Part shown: piece after piece, positions 1-7,701 of the stretch
How the letters are laid out: each line of letters starts with the position of its first letter
How positions within the stretch are numbered: the first letter of the stretch is position 1
Origin: Ruegeria sp. EL01
GTDB taxonomy: Bacteria; Pseudomonadota; Alphaproteobacteria; Rhodobacterales; Rhodobacteraceae
Assembly: GCF_900313035.1 (NCBI RefSeq)
Contig: NZ_OMPS01000044.1
Coordinates: 186,001-250,000 of the forward strand
Length of the DNA stretch: 64,000 nucleotides
Direction of reading: 5' to 3'
The notes under the pieces: generated by a model
What the model was told of the DNA's origin: nothing
Database searches by the model: none
What the model saw: the letters and a program-made list of their open reading frames with translations, nothing else
Position numbers and translations under genes: made by a program

Positions 1-255
1 GGCTTTATAGAGGTCGTACATGTCGTTCCGAAACGTATGCGATCCCTTATCAAAGATCACCGCAACATGGGTCGGCGCATCCGGCCCGGCGTTATCTTCG
101 ACATATTTCTGTAGCATGTTGCAAAAGCCCGAGACCGCGCCAATCGGCAAGCCATCGGACTTCCGCGTCAGCGGTGGAAGTGCGTGATAGGCCCGAAAAA
201 TAAACGCTGATCCATCGATCAGATGCAGGTGGCACCCTTTTCCGAACTCGCTCAT
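1..255 (-). CDS. polA: DNA polymerase I, N-terminal fragment
   Basis: Partial gene: the 5' end, 85 codons, is present and the rest lies beyond the left edge. The protein begins MSEFGKGCHLHLIDGSAFIF and continues through RAYHALPPLTRKSDGLPIGA, the start of the 5'-3' exonuclease (FEN-like) domain, where the LIDGSA segment supplies the first metal-binding Asp. DNA polymerase I fills gaps and removes RNA primers in replication and repair. The ATG at 253-255 is the natural start because the family signature follows within about 12 residues. About 70 bases separate it from the next gene on the same strand. The polymerase domain cannot be assessed here. Confidence 0.9.
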   Translation of the reverse strand, partial: MSEFGKGCHLHLIDGSAFIFRAYHALPPLTRKSDGLPIGAVSGFCNMLQKYVEDNAGPDAPTHVAVIFDKGSHTFRNDMYDLYKA

Positions 256-325
256 GCGCCCTCTCCGTTTTGGTTAGAAACGGTTCTGCCACAGGGCCGC
301 GCGGGTGGCCAGCTAAGAAGGGTAA

Positions 326-796
326 CTATCCGCCAAAGAGGTCAGAGAAGACATCCGAAAAGCTGTTCAGCAACGCCGCAATGACTAACACACCCAAAAG
401 GGCAAAAAAGGCCATTGCGAAGAACTGAAACAAGATCGCACCGGTTCCGACCACGATACCGGCAATTGCAGGCCGCCTTCTTTCGTGACGCAACAGACCA
501 ACAGCGGCGATAATAATCGCGATCCCCCCCAGCATGGCAACGCCGATTTGCAGGTAATCATCCAAGTCCCGCGTTGGCGCAACAGGCTCGGGCTGATCTA
601 TTCCAGCCGCCGAGCGCAAAGTGGATTTTCCGATTTCCGCCGCGAGTTCGCCCAAAGACACGCCCGCCGTTTGCTGTGGCGCAAAAGGTCCCGCCCAAAA
701 GACAAACAAAGCCGCTAGCAGGGATATCGATGCCACAGCAAAGCCAAGCCAGCCAAAAACGGGGCTGTGACTGTCACTCGCTGTCACGTCGGTCAT
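326..796 (-). CDS. small inner-membrane protein, unknown function
   Basis: A 156-residue protein that I do not recognise as a named family. Three hydrophobic stretches are visible, at about residues 13-35, 81-103 and 108-143, the last long enough for two passes. A polar segment with Pro and Glu lies between the first and second. It ends in NSFSDVFSDLFGG. A GTG nine bases upstream (805) is an alternative start; the ATG at 794-796 was preferred. It sits just upstream of polA on the same strand, and nothing in the context shows its job. Confidence 0.7.
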   Translation of the reverse strand: MTDVTASDSHSPVFGWLGFAVASISLLAALFVFWAGPFAPQQTAGVSLGELAAEIGKSTLRSAAGIDQPEPVAPTRDLDDYLQIGVAMLGGIAIIIAAVGLLRHERRRPAIAGIVVGTGAILFQFFAMAFFALLGVLVIAALLNSFSDVFSDLFGG

Positions 797-866
797 TGCA
801 CTCACTCATTCTGTTGCGCGCGCTCTATACCAACGAAACGCGGCAAGACTTGGGCATCAGATGTGC

Positions 867-1082
867 TCAGGCGTGCCCGGGCCCCTTCAGCACGTATTTG
901 CAATCGCAATAGGGACATTCGACCCAACCGGTATCTTCGGAGATTTGCAACCATACGCGCGGATGACCCAACGCGCCTTCGCCGCCGTCACAGGCGACAC
1001 GGCTTTGTTCAACGATCTTGGTTTCGGGCGCTTCCATTGTCACGGCTGGCGATCCTTCATTGGTTGTCGGCCTCGCGGGCAT
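867..1082 (-). CDS. small zinc-finger protein (zf-CHCC / NDUFS6-like)
   Basis: A 71-residue protein with the pattern SRVACDGGEGALGHPRVWLQ followed by GWVECPYCDCKYVL. Cys and His in the first block and the CPYC pair in the second match the CHCC zinc site seen in the NDUFS6-like family, whose eukaryotic member is a complex I accessory subunit. A role in respiratory assembly is inferred from the family only. An internal ATG at residue 16 (1037) could be the true start, since neither site has a clear ribosome binding sequence. It is divergent from the ABC ATPase gene. Confidence 0.75.
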   Translation of the reverse strand: MPARPTTNEGSPAVTMEAPETKIVEQSRVACDGGEGALGHPRVWLQISEDTGWVECPYCDCKYVLKGPGHA

Positions 1083-1132
1083 GCATTAGGTGCGTTTATG
1101 AGCGATGAGGAAACCGGGGGCAAGAGCCACAA

Positions 1133-2125
1133 ATGACCGACGCGGCGATCAGTATCAAAGGGTTGCGCAAAACCTATCGTGGCGGCAAGGGCCAGCCCGA
1201 AAAGCTTGCTCTCAAGGGGATTGAGCTAAACGTGCCGCGCGGGTCGGTTTTTGGTCTGCTCGGGCCGAACGGGGCCGGGAAATCGACCCTGATCAACATT
1301 CTGGCCGGATTGGTCGTGAAATCGGCAGGCCATGTGTCGATCTGGGGGTTCGATCAGGATCAAAACCCGCGCCAATCCCGCGCCGCAATTGGCGTGATGC
1401 CGCAAGAGCTGAACCTGGACCCTTTCTTCACACCGCGCGGTGCGTTGGAGGTTCAGGCGGGGTTGTATGGCGTGCCGAAATCAGAACGGCGCAGCGATGA
1501 GATCCTCGAACTTGTCGGCCTCAGCGACAAGGCCGAGGCCTATGCCCGTACTCTGTCTGGCGGCATGCGGCGGCGATTGTTGCTGGCCAAGGCGTTGGTG
1601 CATCATCCGAAAATACTGGTGCTGGACGAACCCACGGCCGGCGTTGATATCGAGCTGCGCCAGATGCTTTGGGCCAATGTGCGTAAGCTGAATGAACAGG
1701 GTATGACCATCATCCTGACCACACACTATCTGGAAGAAGCGCAGGAAATGTGTGACGAAATCGCCATCATCAACCACGGCGAAAAGGTTACCCAGGACAG
1801 CACCGCCAACCTGCTGGGCCGTATGGACAGCCGCACCATGGTCATTGTGCCGGACAGCCCTGTTTCAGATCTACCTGTGGCCGAAGGAGTCGACGCCACG
1901 CTGCGCGATGATGGCAGCCTGGTCCTGCAATACCGCAGCAACCACACCAGCGCCGAGCAGGTTCTGGAAGCGGTCCGATCCGCGGATATCCGAATCCGCG
2001 ATGTGCGTACCGAAGAGGCCGATCTGGAAGATGTGTTCCTCGCTCTCACGTCCTCGCGCGCGGATGATCCCCCGGCCGACGATCAGGACCAGCCACGCCG
2101 GGGAATACATCGCGTCAAGCTTTAG
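1133..2125 (+). CDS. ABC transporter ATP-binding protein (ABC-2 / YadG type)
   Basis: A 330-residue nucleotide-binding subunit. Walker A is GPNGAGKST at about residues 44-52, the signature LSGGMRRRL lies near 143, and Walker B with its Glu (ILVLDEPTAGVD) is near 162. The H-loop follows in ILTTHYLEEAQEM. The layout, including a C-terminal tail of about 90 residues, resembles ATPases of ABC-2 exporters such as YadG. No permease gene is adjacent: the next gene is convergent and unrelated. The partner must therefore be encoded elsewhere. It overlaps the stop of the DUF1203 gene by four bases. Confidence 0.88.
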   Translation: MTDAAISIKGLRKTYRGGKGQPEKLALKGIELNVPRGSVFGLLGPNGAGKSTLINILAGLVVKSAGHVSIWGFDQDQNPRQSRAAIGVMPQELNLDPFFTPRGALEVQAGLYGVPKSERRSDEILELVGLSDKAEAYARTLSGGMRRRLLLAKALVHHPKILVLDEPTAGVDIELRQMLWANVRKLNEQGMTIILTTHYLEEAQEMCDEIAIINHGEKVTQDSTANLLGRMDSRTMVIVPDSPVSDLPVAEGVDATLRDDGSLVLQYRSNHTSAEQVLEAVRSADIRIRDVRTEEADLEDVFLALTSSRADDPPADDQDQPRRGIHRVKL

Positions 2126-2589
2126 GTCCGGTCGATCCGCGCGTGATAACAATTGTTGAGCGCGGATCGAATGTGGATATATGCGACGTCCTCTCGCGCA
2201 AAGATGGTCTGTGCCGCGTCGTGCAACTGGCTCTGTTGTGCGATGACTCCGGTCCCGTAGACGATCCGATCATCCGACCCGTAACCCTTGATCAGATAGT
2301 TGGGTGAGGCGGTCAGCGCCTCGGGCAGTTCTGCAGGGTCTTCGTACTGCTGACAAGGCTCTACACAAAGGTAAATGGGTCCTGTTTCGGCAAAGGGCTG
2401 CGTTTCCGGAAAGGGACGATGCGCCAATACAAGCATCTCTTTGCCTTCCGGAATGTAAGTCAGGCAGTGCCTGCATGGATTCCCCCGACCGTTTGAAATC
2501 GCGCGTTCAGGTGGGTTGCCGTACCCATCCGGTGCGCCATCACGATAAGCCTGAACTTCGGCGGTTGGGAGTGCAGAAATTTTGTGCAT
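2122..2589 (-). CDS. DUF1203 family protein
   Basis: A 155-residue soluble protein that looks like the DUF1203 family: a small protein with a conserved Cys-rich segment, here CRHCLTYIPEGKEMLVLAHR, and a C-terminal VAYIHIRSALNNCYHARIDR. Function is unknown. The start at 2587-2589 (MHKISALPTAEVQAYR) is chosen because an AGGAGA sequence precedes it; the frame is open a further 12 codons upstream. It converges on the ABC ATPase gene, with overlapping stops. Confidence 0.8.
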   Translation of the reverse strand: MHKISALPTAEVQAYRDGAPDGYGNPPERAISNGRGNPCRHCLTYIPEGKEMLVLAHRPFPETQPFAETGPIYLCVEPCQQYEDPAELPEALTASPNYLIKGYGSDDRIVYGTGVIAQQSQLHDAAQTIFAREDVAYIHIRSALNNCYHARIDRT

Positions 2590-2819
2590 GATATGTCTCC
2601 TTTTCTGCCCCGAACATGCCCACATGCCCGCGCCCGGGCGACCCGTTTCCTGCGCAATTCCTATAGCTTGGCGTCGAGGATTGCATTCTCACGCGCCTCA
2701 GCCGGTGGACGCTTCGTCGCGGCGCCTGCTGACACCACAGACGCGCGACAAAACCACCCCTGTCAACCGAGTGTTGAACTCGCTATTGGGCCTAAACAGA
2801 GTCGAAATCCGAGACCTCA

Positions 2820-3233
2820 ATGTCCAGACCAACCCTGCCGCCGCGCTTTCCAGCCACACCTGACCAGATCACCGCTCAGGTCGCTGCCTTTTACGCCCGT
2901 GTCCGGCAGGACAAGGTGCTGGGCCCTGTATTTGCAAACCATGTCACCAACTGGCCCGCGCATGAAGAAAAAATCGCCGCCTTCTGGCGCAACGCCATCT
3001 TGTTCGAGCGCTGCTACGACGGAAACCCACAACGGGTCCATATCCAGCGACCCGACGTCCGACCCGAAATGTTTGCCCATTGGCTGGATCTGTTCGAAGA
3101 GGTCGCCACCCAAACGCTGCCGCCGGAAACCGCCACCCCGTGGGTTGCACTGGCCCGGCGCATCGGTGTTGGGATGAAAGCGGGTGTGCAATCTGCGCGC
3201 CAACCGAAGGATGCGCCACCTATCCTGCGATGA
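2820..3233 (+). CDS. group III truncated hemoglobin
   Basis: A 137-residue truncated globin. The 2/2 globin pattern is visible: VAAFYARVRQDKVLGPVF in the first helices, then FWRNAILFERCYDGNPQRVH and FAHWLDLFEEV. The His closing the second string is the likely proximal haem ligand. Group III members bind oxygen or nitric oxide with high affinity, but their role is mostly unsettled. The C-terminal 20 residues are basic and probably flexible. It is a single gene with no obvious operon partner. The preceding 230 bases (2590-2819) contain no other gene. Confidence 0.88.
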   Translation: MSRPTLPPRFPATPDQITAQVAAFYARVRQDKVLGPVFANHVTNWPAHEEKIAAFWRNAILFERCYDGNPQRVHIQRPDVRPEMFAHWLDLFEEVATQTLPPETATPWVALARRIGVGMKAGVQSARQPKDAPPILR

Positions 3234-3389
3234 GACAGATCATGCCGGGCATAACATGTTAGCGGTAAAATTGGGGGCTATCAGACTCTTTCAAATGGGT
3301 TTAATCAACATTAAACGACAGCTGCCGAATCTCCGCACGCTGCGATGAAAGATTGCTAAAACACCAAACATCTACCCGAGGCCAGATCG

Positions 3390-4325
3390 ATGAGCGCTCA
3401 GAACACGACCCTTCAGGGACTTGGCTTTGCCTTTCTGGGCTTTGCCGTCTTTGCCAGCCATGACGCGCTGATCAAGGTCTTGGGCGGCACATACTCGGTG
3501 CTGCAGATCATCTTCTTTTCCACCCTGTTTTCCTTTGTCCCGATGGCCGTCACAATCCTGACCGATCGTGCGACGGGCAACTTCGTACCCCACCATCCCT
3601 GGCTGGTGCTGCTGCGGTCGGCGCTGATGGTGACAGGCATGTCCTGCGCGTTCTATTCCTTTTCCGTTCTGCCACTGGCCGAGGTCTACTCGCTGCTGTT
3701 CTCCTTCCCTTTGATCGTCACAGTGCTGTCGATCCCGATCCTTGGCGAAGTGGTCCGTGCCCAGCGTTGGGCCGCTGTAGGAGTTGGCCTGATCGGCGTG
3801 CTGATTGTCTTGCGACCCGGTACAACCGACATCACACTGGGTCACTTCGCCGCCCTGACAGCCGCCTTTTGCAGCGCCTTCGCATCGGTTCTGGTGCGCA
3901 AGATCGGGAATGAGGAACGCTCGGCCGTACTAATCCTCTATCCGATGCTTCTGGCCATCTTCGTGATGAGCCTTGCACAGCCAGCGGTCTACCAGCCGCC
4001 CTCCTTGCTGCATCTGGGCATGATGGCTCTGGTCGGAGTGTTCTCGGTCATCGCGCAGCACCTGATCATTCTGGCCTACCGTGCAGCACCCGCAGGCGTG
4101 GTTGCGCCCAGCCAATACAGTCAGATCATCTGGGCAACACTGTTCGGCATGATCTTCTTTGGCGAAAGACCGGATGTCTGGGTCGCGGTCGGCGCCAGCG
4201 TCATAATTGCGTCAGGTGTTTTCGTTGTCTGGCGCGAAACCCGCGCAAACGCCTCGGCCAACAAACCTGTTCTGCGGGTGCGCTCGCCACGGTCGGATAC
4301 AGGTGCGACGCGGCCTGGAGACTAA
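3390..4325 (+). CDS. DMT-superfamily (EamA) transporter
   Basis: A 311-residue inner-membrane protein with about ten hydrophobic helices and the two-repeat EamA layout. The first repeat begins GLGFAFLGFAVFASHDALIK and the second begins GHFAALTAAFCSAFASVLV. Members export or import small metabolites, and the substrate cannot be told from sequence. The C-terminal 25 residues are polar and basic. It converges with the NYN gene, with only ten bases between the stops. A second DMT protein of the same length is encoded at 22891-23826. Confidence 0.85.
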   Translation: MSAQNTTLQGLGFAFLGFAVFASHDALIKVLGGTYSVLQIIFFSTLFSFVPMAVTILTDRATGNFVPHHPWLVLLRSALMVTGMSCAFYSFSVLPLAEVYSLLFSFPLIVTVLSIPILGEVVRAQRWAAVGVGLIGVLIVLRPGTTDITLGHFAALTAAFCSAFASVLVRKIGNEERSAVLILYPMLLAIFVMSLAQPAVYQPPSLLHLGMMALVGVFSVIAQHLIILAYRAAPAGVVAPSQYSQIIWATLFGMIFFGERPDVWVAVGASVIIASGVFVVWRETRANASANKPVLRVRSPRSDTGATRPGD

Positions 4326-4335
4326 AACCCAGCCG

Positions 4336-5061
4336 TCAAGAGTCACTGCACCTGATCTTAAGATCGCCATTTGTCCCGCTCTTCTCGAAACGATCTATGG
4401 CGCGCACTAAATCGCTCAGCCTTTTGTGGCCATATGTCCGGGAATCGAAATCCGGATACATCTTGCTCAGCTGACTTCCAACAAACCCCAGGCTAGCCCA
4501 ACCATCAGACTCATTCGTGTTCTGCACAACGTTGCGAATTAGCTGAAACGCATGGTTCAATTCATGCTTTGGATTTATGTTGCGGGCCTTCGTTGCCTGA
4601 GTAGTATCTAGTTCGGGCCGTTCTATATTTTCGATATAAATAAACCTGTTGCACGCCGCCACGAACGCCTTAGGCGCCTTGCGCTCTCCGATACCGAACA
4701 CGTCCAGCCCCTGTTCTCGAATACGGCTGGCGAGGCGCGTAAAATCGCTGTCGGAGGAGACCAAGACAAAACCACTAAAGCGTCCGGAATGCAGGATGTC
4801 CATGGCATCAATGACCAAGGCGATATCACTGGAGTTCTTCCCAGACGTGTTGGCAAATTGCTGATGTGGAACGATCGCATATTCGGCCAAGGATTTGGCG
4901 TTCCATCCTTGCGGCGACCCATTGGAAAAATCCCCGTATATCCGCCTTAAACCAGCCTCACCTAATGTCGCGATCTCTTCAAATATCTCTACGGCATGTT
5001 TTGAGGCCACATTGTCCGCATCAATCAGAACGGCGAGGCGGTCTGAACTTCCTCGTGTCAC
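4336..5061 (-). CDS. NYN-domain protein with C-terminal LOTUS/OST-HTH-like domain
   Basis: A 241-residue protein. Residues about 8-150 form a NYN (PIN-like) RNase domain: the acidic IDADN motif near residue 13 and VSSDSDFTRLASRI near 102 provide the expected metal-binding Asp residues. Residues about 165-237, including SLGFVGSQLSKMYPDFDSRT and LSDLVRAIDRF, resemble the OST-HTH/LOTUS RNA-binding domain. NYN-LOTUS proteins are thought to bind or cleave RNA, but bacterial members are little studied. The gene stands alone. Codon use looks less GC-biased at third positions than its neighbours, which may hint at transfer. Confidence 0.85.
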   Translation of the reverse strand: MTRGSSDRLAVLIDADNVASKHAVEIFEEIATLGEAGLRRIYGDFSNGSPQGWNAKSLAEYAIVPHQQFANTSGKNSSDIALVIDAMDILHSGRFSGFVLVSSDSDFTRLASRIREQGLDVFGIGERKAPKAFVAACNRFIYIENIERPELDTTQATKARNINPKHELNHAFQLIRNVVQNTNESDGWASLGFVGSQLSKMYPDFDSRTYGHKRLSDLVRAIDRFEKSGTNGDLKIRCSDS

Positions 5062-5113
5062 TTCAATTCCTCAACTAAAATTATGTATGCAACAAGGAAC
5101 GTAAGAACAGAAA

Positions 5114-5135
5114 GGGGCAGGAAAAAGCCTGCCCC
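5114..5135 (-). terminator. intrinsic terminator of the formaldehyde dehydrogenase gene
   Basis: A perfect 8-bp stem (GGGGCAGG pairing with CCTGCCCC) with a 6-base loop. On the minus strand it is followed by TTTCTGTTCTT. It lies about 20 bases past the adhC stop, so it should end that transcript. Confidence 0.75.
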
Positions 5136-5154
5136 GTGTATTTTCTCAATTTTA

Positions 5155-6267
5155 TCAGTAGACGACCACCGATCGGATGCTCTCACCTTTGTGCATCAGG
5201 TCAAAGCCGTGGTTGATATCGTCCAGACCCATCGTGTGGGTGATCATCGGGTCGATCTCGATCTTGCCTTCCATGTACCAATCTACGATCTTGGGCACAT
5301 CCGTGCGACCACGCGCGCCGCCAAAGGCGGTGCCGCGCCACGACCGGCCGGTGACCAGTTGGAAGGGGCGGGTCGAGATTTCTGCCCCCGCAGGTGCCAC
5401 GCCGATGATGATTGATTCACCCCAGCCCTTATGCGCCGATTCCAATGCCGTGCGCATCACGCCGACATTGCCGGTGGCATCGAATGTATAATCCGCGCCG
5501 CCCTTGGTGATGTCGACAAGATAGGGTACCAGATCCCCTTCGACCTCTTTCGGGTTCACGAAATCAGTCATGCCAAACTTTGTGGCCATTTCGACTTTGG
5601 ACGGGTTCAGGTCGACGCCGACGATCTGGTCAGCTCCGGCCAGTCGCAGCCCCTGAATTACGTTCAGGCCAATACCGCCCAGACCAAAGACGATGGCGCG
5701 GCTGCCGATCTCGACCTTGGCGGTGTTGATCACAGCGCCGATCCCGGTGGTCACACCGCAGCCAATGTAACAGATCTTGTCGAAGGGTGCGTCCGGGCGC
5801 ACCTTGGCCAGCGCAATTTCGGGCAAAACTGTGTGGTTGGCGAACGTCGAACAGCCCATGTAGTGCAGGATCGGATCGCCATCCAGCGTCGAAAAGCGAG
5901 AGGTGCCGTCGGGCATCAGACCCTGGCCCTGAGTTGTCCGGATCGCCTGGCACAGGTTGGTCTTGGGGTGCAGACAGTATTCGCATTCCCGGCATTCCGG
6001 TGTGTATAGCGGAATCACATGATCACCCGGCTTCAGGCTGGTCACACCCGGGCCGACCTCGACCACGACGCCTGCGCCCTCGTGCCCCAGGATGGCCGGG
6101 AACAGACCCTCAGGATCCGCGCCTGACAGGGTGAATTCGTCGGTGTGGCATATGCCGGTTGCTTTGATCTCGACCAGAACCTCACCAGCCTTAGGGCCTT
6201 CAAGGTTTACATCCATCACTTCCAAGGGTTTGCCCGCCTGAACGGCAACGGCGGCACGGGTACGCAT
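5155..6267 (-). CDS. adhC: S-(hydroxymethyl)glutathione dehydrogenase / class III alcohol dehydrogenase
   Basis: A 370-residue zinc alcohol dehydrogenase, the full family length. Catalytic zinc ligands appear in [19 protein letters not shown] and [11 protein letters not shown]. The structural zinc site is [15 protein letters not shown]. The NAD Rossmann motif is [20 protein letters not shown]. The enzyme oxidises S-hydroxymethylglutathione, formed from formaldehyde and glutathione, and can also reduce S-nitrosoglutathione. The start at 6265-6267 ([17 protein letters not shown]) has a GGGAGA ribosome binding site; a 14-codon upstream extension is unlikely. The gene that hydrolyses S-formylglutathione is not nearby. 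Confidence 0.93.
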   Translation of the reverse strand: MRTRAAVAVQAGKPLEVMDVNLEGPKAGEVLVEIKATGICHTDEFTLSGADPEGLFPAILGHEGAGVVVEVGPGVTSLKPGDHVIPLYTPECRECEYCLHPKTNLCQAIRTTQGQGLMPDGTSRFSTLDGDPILHYMGCSTFANHTVLPEIALAKVRPDAPFDKICYIGCGVTTGIGAVINTAKVEIGSRAIVFGLGGIGLNVIQGLRLAGADQIVGVDLNPSKVEMATKFGMTDFVNPKEVEGDLVPYLVDITKGGADYTFDATGNVGVMRTALESAHKGWGESIIIGVAPAGAEISTRPFQLVTGRSWRGTAFGGARGRTDVPKIVDWYMEGKIEIDPMITHTMGLDDINHGFDLMHKGESIRSVVVY

Positions 6268-6397
6268 GGTGATTGTCTCCCTGTCAATTTTGCCCCGACC
6301 CTGCGTCAAATACAGGGTGTTTTCAACTGTGCTTTCATGGCAGGCTGGCTAATTAATTGATATTGCAGAAACGACATTGCCAGAATGAGGAACGCCA

Positions 6398-6685
6398 ATG
6401 CACCGTTTTATCCCGATCCTGATCCTTCTGGCGGCCTGTGCCGAAACGACCATCCCTGAAGAAACCGCATCCGCGCCCGAAGACGCCCCTGTTGATCTGG
6501 CTTTCTGCAAAGGTGAGGCTTTTGCGGACTCGGTGGGCCAGCCTGTTTCGGCAATTCAGGCCAATCTGCCCGAACGATCCCGCGTGTTGGGTCCTAATGA
6601 CATAGCGACGCAAGACTATCGCATCGACCGTCTGAACGTGTTCGTGAACGGCGCCGGGGTCATTCAGCGACTGACCTGCGGATAA
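6398..6685 (+). CDS. peptidase inhibitor I78-family lipoprotein
   Basis: A 95-residue secreted lipoprotein. The signal peptide ends in the lipobox LLAAC, with Cys14 as the lipidated residue. An Ala/Glu/Pro-rich linker follows. The domain from about residue 36 has Cys in DLAFCKGE, then SRVLGPNDIATQDYRIDRLN and a C-terminal RLTCG. This is the I78 (elastase-inhibitor-like) pattern, and the two cysteines probably form a disulfide. Protease inhibition in the periplasm is inferred from the family. It is divergent from adhC and stands alone. Confidence 0.85.
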   Translation: MHRFIPILILLAACAETTIPEETASAPEDAPVDLAFCKGEAFADSVGQPVSAIQANLPERSRVLGPNDIATQDYRIDRLNVFVNGAGVIQRLTCG

Positions 6686-6745
6686 GGGCAGGACAGCACA
6701 GACCGGATTGGCACCACTATGTCGGCGGGCTGGTTTTGTCAGTGT

Positions 6746-7471
6746 CTATTTTCCGCGATAAACCAGAAAGCCCGGAAGGTAGTCGATCAGTCGGATCGCC
6801 CATGAAAACGGTGCTGGAAAATCGGTGCGGAACCGACGGCGGGACATCGCCTTTACCACCCGGTCTGCCGCATCTTCGGGCGTCATCAACATCGGCATCT
6901 TGAAGTTGTTCTTCTCAGTCAGACGGGTCTTGATGAACCCGGGATTGACGATGCGCACGGTCACACCCGTACCGGCCAGATCATGCCGCATCGTTTCCGC
7001 CAGCGAGATCAGCGCCGCCTTGCTGGAACCATAGCCGATTGCCGCTGGCAAGCCGTGGTACCCGGCAAGCGAGCCAATCAGGGTTATGTCCCCCCGCCCC
7101 GCCCCCACAAATCCGGGAACCGTTTCCCCCAAAACCCGAAGAGCGCCGGTAAAATTCACGTCGTTCATCGCCAGCGCAGTCTCGGTATCCCAATCCGCTG
7201 ATCGCATCGGGTCATACGCGCCAGCATTGTAGACCAATCCATCCACCTCTCCGACATCAGCCACCGCACGGCGCACCGCTGTCAGGTCGGTCACATCGAG
7301 GGGCACCGCCCGCGCGTTGGGCAGGGCATCGCAAATTTCGGCCAGACGATCGGAGTTGCGCGCAGACAAAACCAGATGAGCGCCCTGATCACTTAGCTTT
7401 TCGGCCAATGCACGACCCAACCCCTCGCTCGCGCCAAAAATCCAATAGGTCTTTCTTGCAAATCTGCTCAT
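6746..7471 (-). CDS. short-chain dehydrogenase/reductase
   Basis: A 241-residue classical SDR. The cofactor motif GASEGLGRALAEKL is at about residues 11-24, NAG is in LVYNAGAYD, the catalytic Ser is in LIGSLAGYHG, and Tyr-x3-Lys is IGYGSSKAALI. Substrate is unknown. The start at 7469-7471 (MSRFARKTYWIFGASEG) is typical; a 14-codon extension lacks family support. It is divergent from the FAD oxidoreductase gene, and related SDRs sit beside that oxidoreductase in many proteobacteria, so the two probably share a pathway and a control region. Confidence 0.88.
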   Translation of the reverse strand: MSRFARKTYWIFGASEGLGRALAEKLSDQGAHLVLSARNSDRLAEICDALPNARAVPLDVTDLTAVRRAVADVGEVDGLVYNAGAYDPMRSADWDTETALAMNDVNFTGALRVLGETVPGFVGAGRGDITLIGSLAGYHGLPAAIGYGSSKAALISLAETMRHDLAGTGVTVRIVNPGFIKTRLTEKNNFKMPMLMTPEDAADRVVKAMSRRRFRTDFPAPFSWAIRLIDYLPGFLVYRGK

Positions 7472-7581
7472 GCGTGGGCCATCCGGGACACCAGGGACAG
7501 CAGCCCCGGGCACTTTGCTTGTGTTATTTTAATCATGTTAGAGGTTTTACGCGCGCGGAATACAGCTGGATCACGTCGATA

Positions 7582-7598
7582 CGCAGGAAAATCCTGCG
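7582..7598. promoter_or_regulatory. perfect inverted repeat ahead of the FAD-oxidoreductase gene
   Basis: Arms CGCAGGA and TCCTGCG, 7 bp each, surround AAA. The right arm touches an AGGAG sequence that serves the ten-codon reading frame at 7609. It could be a protein-binding operator or an RNA hairpin that masks the ribosome binding site. About 45 bases further on, TGATCC at 7643-7648 resembles the -35 element of group IV sigma promoters in Rhodobacter, but no convincing -10 element follows. Confidence 0.4.
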
Positions 7599-7608
7599 AG
7601 GAGTCATA

Positions 7609-7641
7609 ATGTGGTGCGCTTGGAAAAATAATCTAACCTGA
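7609..7641 (+). CDS. possible ten-codon leader peptide (MWCAWKNNLT)
   Basis: A very short reading frame with an excellent AGGAG ribosome binding site five bases before its ATG. It encodes two Trp and one Cys among the first five residues. It stops 60 bases before the start of the FAD-oxidoreductase gene. Rare-residue leader peptides can couple translation to downstream expression, but no terminator/antiterminator pair was seen between it and the gene. It may be chance. Confidence 0.3.
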   Translation: MWCAWKNNLT

Positions 7642-7701
7642 TTGATCCAGCACCGGATCTTCTACGTATTTCTTTGTAAAAAGTCGCACAAAGAGGATCA
7701 T

